Made by a program: the position numbers and the translations under genes. From an uncultured Sphingomonas sp. (GTDB lineage Bacteria > Pseudomonadota > Alphaproteobacteria > Sphingomonadales > Sphingomonadaceae), in NCBI GenBank assembly GCA_913775975.1, contig CAJYLQ010000036.1, forward strand, positions 1-53,769: a stretch of 53,769 bases of DNA, read 5' to 3'. The notes beneath the pieces are model-generated. The model saw only the letters and a list, made by a program, of their open reading frames with translations. It did not search any database and was not told where the DNA came from. Positions 10,606-19,042 of the stretch are shown piece after piece. How positions within the stretch are numbered: the first letter of the stretch is position 1; the number at the start of each line of letters is the position of its first letter.

Positions 10606-11205
10606 TTACCCGGCGTGGCGGGTGTCGATCCGCTCGCCCTTCAGCAGCCGCACGGGCGCGCCGCGATAGAGTTTGAAGTCGCTGAACGGCTCGGTCGCGA
10701 TCTTCGTCGCCCATACCAGCCCCGTCTCCACGTCGCGCACGAAGAACAGCTGCACCGTGCGGAACGCGATCGCGCCGACGCCCAGGATCAGCCAGCCGAT
10801 GCCGACATGGCGCAGATAGCCCTCGATCCCGTCGGGCTGGATCAGCGTGCCGAACAGCGTCGGCTCGATCGCCAGCACCACGGGCACCGCGACCCACAGG
10901 CTCATCAGCACCCATTTGCGGAACAGGTTGTAGCCGACCTTGATCTCTTCCTTATATTCGTGGCTGACGCCATTTTCGTGGTCGAAGCCCTTGGGCTCGA
11001 AGAAGAAATGCCCGGCCTGGCGGCTGGTCATGGCGACACCCCAGGCCAGCAGGCTGGCCACTGCCGGATCGACCAGCAGGATCAGATAGGCGACCATGAA
11101 GGTGCAGGCGCTGACGAAGTGCAGGCTCTGGTTCACCAGGCTGTGATGGTAATAGCGATGGTCGTCCCAGCGCTGTTCGGCGAGCTGCGCGCGAAACCCG
11201 GTCAT
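10606..11205 (-). CDS. DUF962/Mpo1-like membrane protein
   Basis: A 199-residue protein with about four membrane segments (near residues 30-58, 98-114 and 135-155). The N-terminal half carries the pattern of the DUF962/Mpo1 family: H-x3-N-x3-H in HHSLVNQSLHF (His21, Asn25, His29), then RQAGHFFFEPK (His66, Glu70) and a further His76/His82. Yeast Mpo1 is an iron-dependent dioxygenase that shortens 2-hydroxy fatty acids during phytosphingosine breakdown. Assignment is from motif recognition only, and the protein is longer at the C-terminus than typical members. It starts two bases after the pmtA stop (TGATATG), so it should be translationally coupled to PE methylation. A role in 2-hydroxy-fatty-acid or sphingolipid turnover is inference. 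Confidence 0.6.
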   Translation of the reverse strand: MTGFRAQLAEQRWDDHRYYHHSLVNQSLHFVSACTFMVAYLILLVDPAVASLLAWGVAMTSRQAGHFFFEPKGFDHENGVSHEYKEEIKVGYNLFRKWVLMSLWVAVPVVLAIEPTLFGTLIQPDGIEGYLRHVGIGWLILGVGAIAFRTVQLFFVRDVETGLVWATKIATEPFSDFKLYRGAPVRLLKGERIDTRHAG

Positions 11206-11206
11206 A

Positions 11207-11860
11207 TCAACGTCCTTGCGAAGCGGTCTTGGCGAAACGGATCAGCGAGAAATGGCCGAGCGGCGGCAGCGGCCGATGTTCCACCAGCGTCACGTCGTCG
11301 CGCGTGGCGACCCAGTCGGCATAGCGGCTGAACGGAAAGTCGGTGCGGAAGCCCAGCCGGCTCGTCACCGGCATCAGCGTGCGCTCGATCGCGCCGCGCA
11401 GGCCCGCCCCCGCGCCCTCCCGCGTGGTGATGACGATCTCGCCGCCCGGCTTGCACACGCGGGCGAACTCGTCCAGCGCGCGTTCCGGGTTGGGCACGGC
11501 GGTCACGACATATTGCGCGACCACCACGTCGAAGCTGTTGGCGGCGAAGTCCAGCGCCTCGGCATCGCCGACCGCGATCTGTTCGACATGCGTCAGGTTC
11601 TGGCGCCGCACGCGCTCGCGCGCCTTGTCCAGCATCGGGTCGGACAGGTCGATCGCGGTGATGCGGCTGGTGCGCGCATATTGCGGCAGCGAGATGCCCG
11701 TGCCGACGCCGACCTCGATGATCCGCCCGCCGATCCGGTCGGCGGCGGCGACGGCGGCGGAGCGCCCCTGCCGGAATACCGGTCCGAAGACCATGTCATA
11801 GACGGGCGACCAGCGATCATAGGCGCGGGTCACGCCGGCAGTACTCATCTGAATGGACAC
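11207..11860 (-). CDS. pmtA: Phosphatidylethanolamine N-methyltransferase (PmtA type)
   Basis: SAM-dependent methyltransferase of 217 residues that probably methylates PE to its mono-, di- and trimethyl forms (phosphatidylcholine). The N-terminal TRAYDRWSPVYDMVFGPVFRQ element and motif I IIEVGVGTGISLP (residues 47-59) match the Rhodobacter PmtA subfamily, followed by AIDLSDPMLDKARE and the acidic-loop motif VGDAEALDF. No membrane helix is evident, as expected for this soluble, membrane-associated class. It is the first gene of a two-gene minus-strand unit with the Mpo1-like gene and diverges from the phosphoesterase gene over 201 bases. A generic ubiquinone/menaquinone methyltransferase is the main alternative, but the N-terminal motif and nearby psd favour PmtA. 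Confidence 0.83.
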   Translation of the reverse strand: MSIQMSTAGVTRAYDRWSPVYDMVFGPVFRQGRSAAVAAADRIGGRIIEVGVGTGISLPQYARTSRITAIDLSDPMLDKARERVRRQNLTHVEQIAVGDAEALDFAANSFDVVVAQYVVTAVPNPERALDEFARVCKPGGEIVITTREGAGAGLRGAIERTLMPVTSRLGFRTDFPFSRYADWVATRDDVTLVEHRPLPPLGHFSLIRFAKTASQGR

Positions 11861-12061
11861 GTTGCGGACGCCCTCCCCGAATGGAAGATCAGCCTTCGCA
11901 GTTTCGCATTGCGGATTTACGACGCGGCCGCGTCAGTTCCTTGACGCCCCGGAACCTGTCGCAACATGCCTGTCATCTTGCTCACATCGAACCGACGCAT
12001 AGAAACGATAAACAAACCGACATGAGGCGGGCCGATATGGCGCCGCAGGTCGGGGGAAGAC

Positions 12062-12985
12062 ATGGCGTCACTGCCTTTATCCTCGCCGGTTGCGCGCAAG
12101 CAATCGGCCGATGCTTCGCGCCGCTTGGCGGCCGTGCTGCCGCAATGGTTGACCGAGGGCGACGACGACGGCAACGGCCCCGCCGCCCGCCGCAAGCGGT
12201 ATCGCACGATCTTCGTGTCCGACTCCCATCTGGGCACGGTCGGCTCCAGCGCGGAGATGCTGCTCGACTTCCTCAAGAAGCATGAGTGCGAGACGCTGTA
12301 TCTGGTCGGCGACATCGTCGACGGCTGGGCGCTGCGCAAGGGCTGGTACTGGCCGCAGGCGCACAGCGACGTCGTCCGCGCGATCCTGAAGATGGCGAAG
12401 CACGGCACGCGCGTGATCTACGTGCCGGGCAATCACGACGAACATTTCCGCGACTATGTCGGGCTGGAATTCGGCGGGATCGAGCTGCTGGACCACGACA
12501 TCCACGTCACGGCCGACGGGCGGCGCCTGCTGGTCATCCATGGCGACCAGTTCGACAATGTCGTCCTCTACCACAAGTGGCTCGCCTTCCTGGGGGACAG
12601 CGCCTACACGCTGCTGCTGAAGAGCAATCGCTGGGTGAACCGGGTCCGTTGCCTGTTCGGCTACCCCTATTGGTCGCTCGCCGCGCATATGAAGAAGCGC
12701 GTGAAGAACGCGGTGTCCTTCATCTCCCGCTTCGAGGAAGTCGTCGCCCATGCCGCCGCCGAACGCGGGGTGGAGGGCGTGGTGTGCGGCCACATCCATT
12801 CGGCGGAGATCCGCCAGTTCGGCGACATCACCTATTACAATGACGGCGACTGGGTCGAAAGCTGCACCGCGCTGGTTGAGGCGGCGGACGGCACGTTGTC
12901 GATCATCGACTGGGCGCAGCATACCGCCGCCGAGGCGATGCAGGCCGTGCGCGGGCCCGCCCGGCTCGTCGCCGTTCCGGCCTGA
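12062..12985 (+). CDS. LpxH-like UDP-2,3-diacylglucosamine diphosphatase family phosphoesterase
   Basis: Calcineurin-type metallophosphoesterase, 307 residues. Metal ligands are in order: DSHLG (Asp54, His56), GDIVDGW (Asp84), GNHDE (Asn124, His125), IHGDQFD (His160) and CGHIHS (His244, His246). The family includes LpxH, which cleaves UDP-diacylglucosamine in lipid A synthesis, but this longer alphaproteobacterial subgroup is usually found beside lipid glycosyltransferases and may act on another lipid diphosphate. The first 45 residues are low in conservation. A GGGGGAA ribosome site lies just upstream of the ATG. The downstream glycosyltransferase starts 7 bases after the stop, so both probably work on the same glycolipid (inference). 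Confidence 0.87.
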   Translation: MASLPLSSPVARKQSADASRRLAAVLPQWLTEGDDDGNGPAARRKRYRTIFVSDSHLGTVGSSAEMLLDFLKKHECETLYLVGDIVDGWALRKGWYWPQAHSDVVRAILKMAKHGTRVIYVPGNHDEHFRDYVGLEFGGIELLDHDIHVTADGRRLLVIHGDQFDNVVLYHKWLAFLGDSAYTLLLKSNRWVNRVRCLFGYPYWSLAAHMKKRVKNAVSFISRFEEVVAHAAAERGVEGVVCGHIHSAEIRQFGDITYYNDGDWVESCTALVEAADGTLSIIDWAQHTAAEAMQAVRGPARLVAVPA

Positions 12986-12992
12986 TCCCGCG

Positions 12993-14018
12993 ATGCGCAT
13001 CGCCCTCGTCAGCGACGCCTGGTCGCCGCAGGTCAACGGCGTCGTCCGCACGCTGACCACCACCGTCGGCCGCCTGACCGCGCGCGGCCATGTCGTGGAG
13101 CGGATCGTCCCGTCCGACTTCCGCACGCTCGCCTGCCCCGGCTATGCGGAGATCCGGCTGGCGATGACTCCGGGGCGCGGCGTGGCGCGGCGGCTGTCGG
13201 CATTCGCCCCGGATGCGATCCACATCGCCACCGAAGGGCCGCTGGGCTGGGCCGCGCGGCGCTGGTGCCTGGCGAACGGGCGCCCCTTCACCACCTCGTT
13301 CCACACCCGCTTCGCCGACTATCTGGCGGTGCGCACGCGGCTGCCCGCCGCGCTGTTCTGGTCGCCGCTCGACCGGTTCCACCGCCCCGCCGCGCGCGTC
13401 TTCGTTGCGACGCCGACGCTGGAGGCGGAGCTGGCGGCGCGTGGTTATACCCGGCTGCATCGCTGGGGGCGCGGCGTCGACCTGACCGCCTTCACGCCCG
13501 AAGGTGAACGGCTGGCGGAGGTGGCGGACCTGCCCGGCCCGATCCTGCTGCACGTCGGCCGCGTCGCGCCGGAAAAGAATATCGAGGCGTTCCTGTCGCT
13601 CGACGTGCCGGGCACCAAGCTGGTCGTCGGCGACGGCCCGGCCCGCGCGATGTTGGAGCAGCGCTATCCACAGGCCCGGTTCCTCGGCGCCCTGCACGGT
13701 GCGCGGCTGGCCGCCGCCTATCGCAGCGCCGACGCGTTCGTCTTCCCCAGCCGGACCGACACGTTCGGGCTGGTCATGGCGGAGGCGCTGGCCAGCGGCA
13801 CGCCCGTCGCCGCCTATCCGGTCGCCGGGCCGGTCGATGTCGTGACGGATCCTGCGGCGGGCGCGCTGGATGCGGACCTCGCCACCGCGGTCGCCGGTGC
13901 GCTGCGCTGCGACCGGGCGGCGGCCGCCGCGTTCGGCCGGCAATTCGACTGGGACCGGTGCACCGACCAGTTCCTCGCGGGTCTGTGCCCGATCGGCGAG
14001 ACCCGGCTGGCGGCCTGA
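12993..14018 (+). CDS. GT4-family glycosyltransferase, probably lipid-linked
   Basis: A 341-residue GT-B glycosyltransferase. The N-terminus MRIALVSDAWSPQVNGVVRT and the TSFHTRFADY segment are typical of the subgroup containing glycosyl-diacylglycerol and mannosyl-lipid synthases. The C-terminal donor-binding domain shows HVGRVAPEKNIEAF, VGDGPAR and the EX7E-type region PSRTDTFGLVMAEALASG. The translation start at 12993 follows the phosphoesterase stop by 7 bases, so the genes form an operon. Given the surrounding psd and pmtA, a glycerolipid or sphingolipid acceptor is likely, but the sugar donor is not readable. Its 3' end converges on the penicillin-acylase gene with 13 bases between stops. 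Confidence 0.88.
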   Translation: MRIALVSDAWSPQVNGVVRTLTTTVGRLTARGHVVERIVPSDFRTLACPGYAEIRLAMTPGRGVARRLSAFAPDAIHIATEGPLGWAARRWCLANGRPFTTSFHTRFADYLAVRTRLPAALFWSPLDRFHRPAARVFVATPTLEAELAARGYTRLHRWGRGVDLTAFTPEGERLAEVADLPGPILLHVGRVAPEKNIEAFLSLDVPGTKLVVGDGPARAMLEQRYPQARFLGALHGARLAAAYRSADAFVFPSRTDTFGLVMAEALASGTPVAAYPVAGPVDVVTDPAAGALDADLATAVAGALRCDRAAAAAFGRQFDWDRCTDQFLAGLCPIGETRLAA

Positions 14019-14031
14019 ACACCGCCGCCGG

Positions 14032-16386
14032 TCAGTTCTCCAACCGCAGCCGCCACCGCGTCGGCCCCGGCAGGAACGGCGCGGCGCGCCCCTCCACCCA
14101 GTCGCGATGTCCCGCCAGATAATAGGGGCTGACCAGGTCCCCCGCCTGCCCGGCGGGCATGTGGAACAGCCCCTCCGCCTCATGCCCCGGCGATACCGCG
14201 AACCGCTCGCTCGCGCCGAAGCCGGGGGCCTGCGCGCGCACGACGCCGTTATCACCCGGCATCGCCTGATCGGCGGGATCGGTCAGCCAGCCAAGGCCCG
14301 GGATCGCCGCCGACAGCGGATGCCGCACCATCGCGCGCGACGTCGCGCCCCAGGTGAAGGCGTTGAGGTCACCGTCCGCCTCTTCCTCGACCGCATGCGC
14401 GACATCGGCCAGCGCGGCATCGAGGAAGCGCGTCCAGTCGAGGCGCCCGGGCGGCACCAGTCGCGGTGGGCGGGCCGTTAGCAGCCGCCGCATCGTCCCC
14501 TCCGCCGCCGGCGTCATGTAACTGCCGCTCCATGCCGGCGTGCCGCCCATGTAGCGCGCATAGGCGTCCGCCATCACCGCCCGGCGAAACCGCACGATCA
14601 GGCGATAGCCGACGGAGGGGGTGTCCGCCCGGCCGTTCCACGCCGCGACCGGCGCGATCATCGCCGCCAGCCGGGCGTCGCCCTTGCGCGCGCGCAGTTC
14701 CGCCAGCATCAGCCGCTGCCACCACATGTTGCGCAGCGCGGTCGTATCCGTCTGGATCGACAGGAAATCGCGCGGGGCGAAGCGCTGGGCCGCGAACAAT
14801 CGGTCGCGGATGCGCGTGGCGCGCGCGCCGGTGTCATATTCGCCGTCCCCCAGCCGGGCGAAGGCCGCGCCGCCCAGCACGCGGGCATTGGCGGTCCACA
14901 GCCGGCCGGCGGGCGGATCGATGACGGATGGCACCGCGCCCGGCGGCAGCATCCCGCGCCAGCCGCGCGTCCCGTCCGCGAAGCTGACCGCGTCGCGCCC
15001 GTTCCAGCCGAAACGCGCGGGCACCTGTCCCATGATCGTCCAGCCGATCGCGCCCGTGCGGTCGCCGACCATCAGGTTCTGCTGCGGCAGCGCGGCGTGA
15101 TGCGCGATCGCGATCGCCTCGGCCACCGACTGCGCCCGCTCCATCGCGAAGAACGGCGCGAGGCGCACGGCATCGGGTTCGTGCGCGGTCCAGCGCATCG
15201 CGATCCGGCGGCCGAAGGCGTCGATCGCGACGATCGGCCCCCAGATCGTCTCGTTGACGATCAGCGTCCGGCACTCGGAGCGGACGCACAGGCGTTGCGG
15301 CACGCGCACGATGCGGCGCGGGCCGGCGGGCGTGCGGTACAGGTCGGGCCGCCCGGCCACCGGCTCCACTATCACCGCATCGGCGGTGTCGATATAGCTG
15401 TTGGTAAAGCCCCAGGCGATGTGGCCGTTGCTGCCCGCGACGATCGTCGGCCCCCCGGGCAGCGTCACGCCGCTGACGTCCAGCGTGGGCCGGCCGGGCG
15501 CGGCGCGCACGATGATCCGCGCGCGATACCAGGTGCCGGGGACGCGGATCGCCAGGTGCATGTCGTTCGCCACCAGCGCCGCGCCACTGGTCGACAGCCG
15601 CCCGGCGACCGCCCAGTTGTTGCTGCCCGGCACGCCCGGTTCCGGCTCCGCGGCGGTCGGCGCGGCGGGCGTTGCGGCGGGGAGCATCCGGGCGGGCATC
15701 GGCGGCTCGGGCAGGCGCGATCCGTCGATCGGCGCGTCCAGTGGCGTGCCGGCGGGATACAGGAATTCGGCCAGCGCCCGCCCGCCCCGCCGCTCCGCCC
15801 GCGCGCGGAACAGCTCCTGCCGGGGCAGCGTCGATTGCAGGCTGACATACATGGAAAAGATGGCGAGGATCGTATCCTCCGGCCGCCACGGCGCGGGCGT
15901 CGCGCGCAACAGCAGATATTCGAAGGGAGAGGCGGACAGGTCGGCCAGCCCCCGGTTGACCCCGGCGGTGTAGCGATCCAGCATCGCCCGCTCCGCCGGC
16001 GACAGCCGCGCGACGATCGCGCGGGCGCGCGAACGAAAGCGATGGACCAGCATCGCGCGATCCATCCACTCGGTCGACGCGCCGACCAGCGACGACAGCT
16101 CCCCGGCGGAGGCACGACGCATCGCATCCATGCCGAAATACCGCTCCTGCGCGTGCAGATACCCCAGCGCATAGCTGGCATCGGCGCGGGTGTCGGCGGT
16201 GATCGTCGGCACGCCGGCCGCGTCGCGCGCGATCTCCACCGGGGCGGAAAGCCCGCCGACCTTCAGCGCCCCCTCCAGCCGGGACCGCGCACCATACAGG
16301 TGCCAGGCGAACAGCGCCGCCGCACCCGCAATCAGCAGCAGCGCCGCCGCCAGCAGCCAGCGCAATCCCCGCCACACGATCCGCAT
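14032..16386 (-). CDS. Penicillin acylase family N-terminal-nucleophile hydrolase
   Basis: A 784-residue precursor of the penicillin G acylase / AHL acylase family. It begins with a signal anchor (LRWLLAAALLLIAGAAALFAWHLYG), then the alpha-chain start APVEIARDAAGVPTITA and YALGYLHAQERYFGMD. The beta-chain nucleophile is Ser255 in GVPGSNNWAVAG; autocleavage between Gly and Ser would create the active enzyme. The downstream beta-chain landmarks VANDMHLAIRVPGTWY and IAWGFTNSYIDTAD are intact. I chose the ATG at 16386 because of a GGGGAGGG ribosome site, over an ATG 30 bases upstream. Members cleave amide bonds of acyl-homoserine lactones, lipopeptides or beta-lactams in the periplasm; substrate is unknown here. 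Confidence 0.93.
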   Translation of the reverse strand: MRIVWRGLRWLLAAALLLIAGAAALFAWHLYGARSRLEGALKVGGLSAPVEIARDAAGVPTITADTRADASYALGYLHAQERYFGMDAMRRASAGELSSLVGASTEWMDRAMLVHRFRSRARAIVARLSPAERAMLDRYTAGVNRGLADLSASPFEYLLLRATPAPWRPEDTILAIFSMYVSLQSTLPRQELFRARAERRGGRALAEFLYPAGTPLDAPIDGSRLPEPPMPARMLPAATPAAPTAAEPEPGVPGSNNWAVAGRLSTSGAALVANDMHLAIRVPGTWYRARIIVRAAPGRPTLDVSGVTLPGGPTIVAGSNGHIAWGFTNSYIDTADAVIVEPVAGRPDLYRTPAGPRRIVRVPQRLCVRSECRTLIVNETIWGPIVAIDAFGRRIAMRWTAHEPDAVRLAPFFAMERAQSVAEAIAIAHHAALPQQNLMVGDRTGAIGWTIMGQVPARFGWNGRDAVSFADGTRGWRGMLPPGAVPSVIDPPAGRLWTANARVLGGAAFARLGDGEYDTGARATRIRDRLFAAQRFAPRDFLSIQTDTTALRNMWWQRLMLAELRARKGDARLAAMIAPVAAWNGRADTPSVGYRLIVRFRRAVMADAYARYMGGTPAWSGSYMTPAAEGTMRRLLTARPPRLVPPGRLDWTRFLDAALADVAHAVEEEADGDLNAFTWGATSRAMVRHPLSAAIPGLGWLTDPADQAMPGDNGVVRAQAPGFGASERFAVSPGHEAEGLFHMPAGQAGDLVSPYYLAGHRDWVEGRAAPFLPGPTRWRLRLEN

Positions 16387-16440
16387 CGGCCACACCCTCC
16401 CCTGCCCGGCGATCATGATCGCAGGTTCGGGCGGAGCGCG

Positions 16441-17448
16441 CTAGCGGCTGAGGATACGGCGATAGAGCGCGATATAATCATCCGCCATCCGATCGACGCC
16501 GAACCGTGCAGCAATGCTCGCGCGGCAGGCGGCGCGGTCGATCTCCCCTGCCCGCGCGATCGCGTCCACCGCCTGTTCGGGCGTATCGACCAGAAAGCCC
16601 GTCACGCCGTCCTCGATCAGTTCGGACATCGATCCGCGCCGCGTCGCGATCACCGGCGTGCCGCACGCCATCGCCTCCACCACCGACAGGCCGAACGGCT
16701 CGTCGAACGCAATCAGGTGCAACAGCGCGCGTGCCCCGCCCAGCGCGCGCAGCCGCTCCGCGCCGCCGACCGGCCCGTAATAGCGGATGCGCGCATCCAG
16801 ATGCGGCGCGACGGCCCGGTCGTGATAGCCGCCGTCCTGCACGATGCCGTAGAGGTTCAGCGCCCGGCCGCTCGCCTTCGCCGCCACGATCGCCGCGTCG
16901 GCGCCCTTGTCAGGGTGGATGCGGCCGAAAAACAACAGGTCGTCGCTCCCCGCCGGGTCGAAGGGGAAATCCTCCAGCGGAATACCGTGATGGATCGTCG
17001 CGGCATAGCGCAGCGCGGGGTGCCGGTCGGCATCGCTGATCGCGACGTAATGAACGCGATCCTGATAGGGCGCGTACATCGGCAGGATGCGGTCTGACGA
17101 GAAGCCGTGGATCGTCGTCACCATCGGCGTCGCGACCAGCGGGGCGAAGGCATGGGCCGGGAAATCCGCCTGATTGTGGATCAGGTCGAACCGGTCCGCC
17201 TGCGCGAACAGGTGCGACAGATGGCGATGCTCCCACACCTTCGCATCGATCGACGGGTCCTCGGAATAGGGCGCCGGCACCACCGCATCCAGCCGCGCGG
17301 CGGTGACGCTGTCCTCCGTCGCGAACAGCGTCACGTCGATCCCGCGCGCCACCAGCGCCTCGGTCAACAGGCTGGTGACGAGTTCCCACGGTCCATATTG
17401 CCGGGGCGGCGTACGCCACGCGATCGGCGCCAGCATCGCGATTCTCAT
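16441..17448 (-). CDS. GT4-family glycosyltransferase
   Basis: A 335-residue GT-B protein beginning MRIAMLAPIAWRTPPRQYGPWE, a signature of a GT4 subgroup that I have seen linked with glycosidases in alphaproteobacteria. The mid-region has TTIHGFSSDRILPMY, the donor domain FFGRIHPDKGAD and the EX7E region DEPFGLSVVEAMACGTPVIA. The start codon overlaps the GH13 stop by four bases (ATGA), indicating translational coupling with the alpha-glucosidase. Product and acceptor are not known; pairing a synthase-like GT with an alpha-glucosidase suggests synthesis and trimming of a small glucoside or oligosaccharide (inference). The C-terminal end lies 54 bases before the acylase start. Confidence 0.88.
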   Translation of the reverse strand: MRIAMLAPIAWRTPPRQYGPWELVTSLLTEALVARGIDVTLFATEDSVTAARLDAVVPAPYSEDPSIDAKVWEHRHLSHLFAQADRFDLIHNQADFPAHAFAPLVATPMVTTIHGFSSDRILPMYAPYQDRVHYVAISDADRHPALRYAATIHHGIPLEDFPFDPAGSDDLLFFGRIHPDKGADAAIVAAKASGRALNLYGIVQDGGYHDRAVAPHLDARIRYYGPVGGAERLRALGGARALLHLIAFDEPFGLSVVEAMACGTPVIATRRGSMSELIEDGVTGFLVDTPEQAVDAIARAGEIDRAACRASIAARFGVDRMADDYIALYRRILSR

Positions 17449-19013
17449 GCGATCATCAGTCCCTCGTCAGCATGGAGCATCCCCGGCTCCGTCGGCCCGT
17501 CCAGCGTCGACAGCAGCACGGTGCCGCTCCACGGAACCGTCACCGCATGATCGGTCAGGTTCAGCAGGACGCGGATGCGCTCGTCGCCATGCGTCCGTTC
17601 ATAGGCCAGCACCCCCGGCTGCGCGTCGAGCAGCGCGAAGTCGCCGATCTGCAACGCAAGGTGACGGCGCCGCAGCGCCAGCAACCGCCGGTACAGCGTC
17701 AGCATCGAGGCCGGATCACCCGTCTGCGCCGCCACGTTCCGCGCCCGCCAGTCGGGGTTCAGCGGCAGCCACGGCTCCACCGTGCTGAACCCCGCAAAGT
17801 CGCCGTCGTCCCACGGCATCGGCGTGCGCGATCGATCGCGGCCGATCCCCTTGCCCGGCTGGCGCAGCTCCTGCGGGTCGCGCACCCGGTCCGGCGGAAT
17901 GTCGACGCGGCCGATGCCGATCTCGTCGCCCTGATACAGCGTCGGCGTACCGCGCAGCGTCAGCAGCAGCATCGCCGCGACGCGCGCCTGCGCCTCGCCG
18001 ATCCGCGCGGCGATGCGCGGCGCGTCGTGGCTGCCGATCACCCAGTTCGGCCAGCCCCATGCCGGCAGCGACGCCTCGTACTCTGCGATCATGCCGCGCA
18101 GCACGCCCGCGTCCCAGCGATTCTCGATCAGTTGGAAGTTGAAGGGCAGATGCACCTGCGGCCGCTCCGGCGTGCCGTACCAGCTGGCGTGCCGGTCGTT
18201 GGGCAGGAAGATCTCCCCGATCAGCACGCGCTCGCCCGGATAGCCGTCCGCCAGCGCGCGCATCTCCGCCGCGATCGCATGCGCCTCTGGCTGGTCGGTG
18301 GAGTGCAGCTGGATCACGCGGTCGCGCTCGTTGCGGTCGGGCGTCCAGTCCGGGTTGACGGGATTGTCGGGCAGCCCCTCCGCCTTCACAATGTGCCACA
18401 GCACGTCGATGCGAAACCCGTCGACACCGCGATCCAGCCAGAAACGCATCGCGTCCAGCATAGCCCGCTTCACCTCGGGATTGCGCCAGTTGAGGTCGGG
18501 TTGTGAGGGCAGGAATGCGTGGAGGTAATATTGCTTCGTCGCCGCGTCCCATTCCCAGGCCGATCCACCGAAGTCGCTGATCCAGTTGTTGGGCGGCCCG
18601 CCGTCCGGCGCCGGATCGCGCCAGATATACCAGTCGCGCTTCGCACTGTCGCGCGCCGCGCGGCTCTCGACGAACCAGGGATGCCGGTCGGACGAATGGT
18701 TGGGCACGAAGTCCAGCAGCAGCTTCAGCCCGCGCGCATGGACCGCCGCGAGCAGCCGGTCGAACGCCGCCAGATCGCCGAACAGCGGCGCGATCCCGCA
18801 ATAATCGGACACGTCATACCCGAAATCCGCCATCGGCGAGGGGAAGACGGGCGACAGCCAGATCGCGTCGACGCCAAGCGCCGCGACATGATCCAGCCGC
18901 GTCTCTATACCCGCCAAATCGCCCACGCCGTCCCCGTCGCTGTCTTGAAACGAGCGGGGATAGATCTGATAGACGACGCCGCGCTGCCACCAGGGCGGAT
19001 CGGATACGGGCAT
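17445..19013 (-). CDS. GH13 alpha-glucosidase (alpha-amylase family)
   Basis: Cytoplasmic retaining alpha-glucosidase of 522 residues, the usual size for oligo-1,6-/alpha-1,4-glucosidases. The conserved regions run in order: VVYQIYPRSFQDSDGDGVGD, LLLDFVPNHSSD, GFRIDVLWHIVK with nucleophile Asp203, VLIGEIFLP with acid/base Glu267, and VIGSHDAPRI with Asp330. No signal peptide is seen. The ATG at 19013 has an AGGAG site 7 bases upstream; a TTG that would overlap the CoA-transferase stop is a weaker choice. It sits between caiB-like and GT4 genes in a minus-strand run. It is unlikely to be trehalose synthase, since the length and the absence of a C-terminal kinase domain fit a plain glucosidase. 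Confidence 0.92.
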   Translation of the reverse strand: MPVSDPPWWQRGVVYQIYPRSFQDSDGDGVGDLAGIETRLDHVAALGVDAIWLSPVFPSPMADFGYDVSDYCGIAPLFGDLAAFDRLLAAVHARGLKLLLDFVPNHSSDRHPWFVESRAARDSAKRDWYIWRDPAPDGGPPNNWISDFGGSAWEWDAATKQYYLHAFLPSQPDLNWRNPEVKRAMLDAMRFWLDRGVDGFRIDVLWHIVKAEGLPDNPVNPDWTPDRNERDRVIQLHSTDQPEAHAIAAEMRALADGYPGERVLIGEIFLPNDRHASWYGTPERPQVHLPFNFQLIENRWDAGVLRGMIAEYEASLPAWGWPNWVIGSHDAPRIAARIGEAQARVAAMLLLTLRGTPTLYQGDEIGIGRVDIPPDRVRDPQELRQPGKGIGRDRSRTPMPWDDGDFAGFSTVEPWLPLNPDWRARNVAAQTGDPASMLTLYRRLLALRRRHLALQIGDFALLDAQPGVLAYERTHGDERIRVLLNLTDHAVTVPWSGTVLLSTLDGPTEPGMLHADEGLMIA

Positions 19014-19042
19014 CGGCGGCTCCTGCACGGGACGGGCGCGGG

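Noticed and set aside
8855..10915. A 686-codon open frame opposite the aminotransferase
   Set aside because: Shadow of the sense gene, with no plausible ribosome site or domain; it also runs across a terminator-like hairpin.
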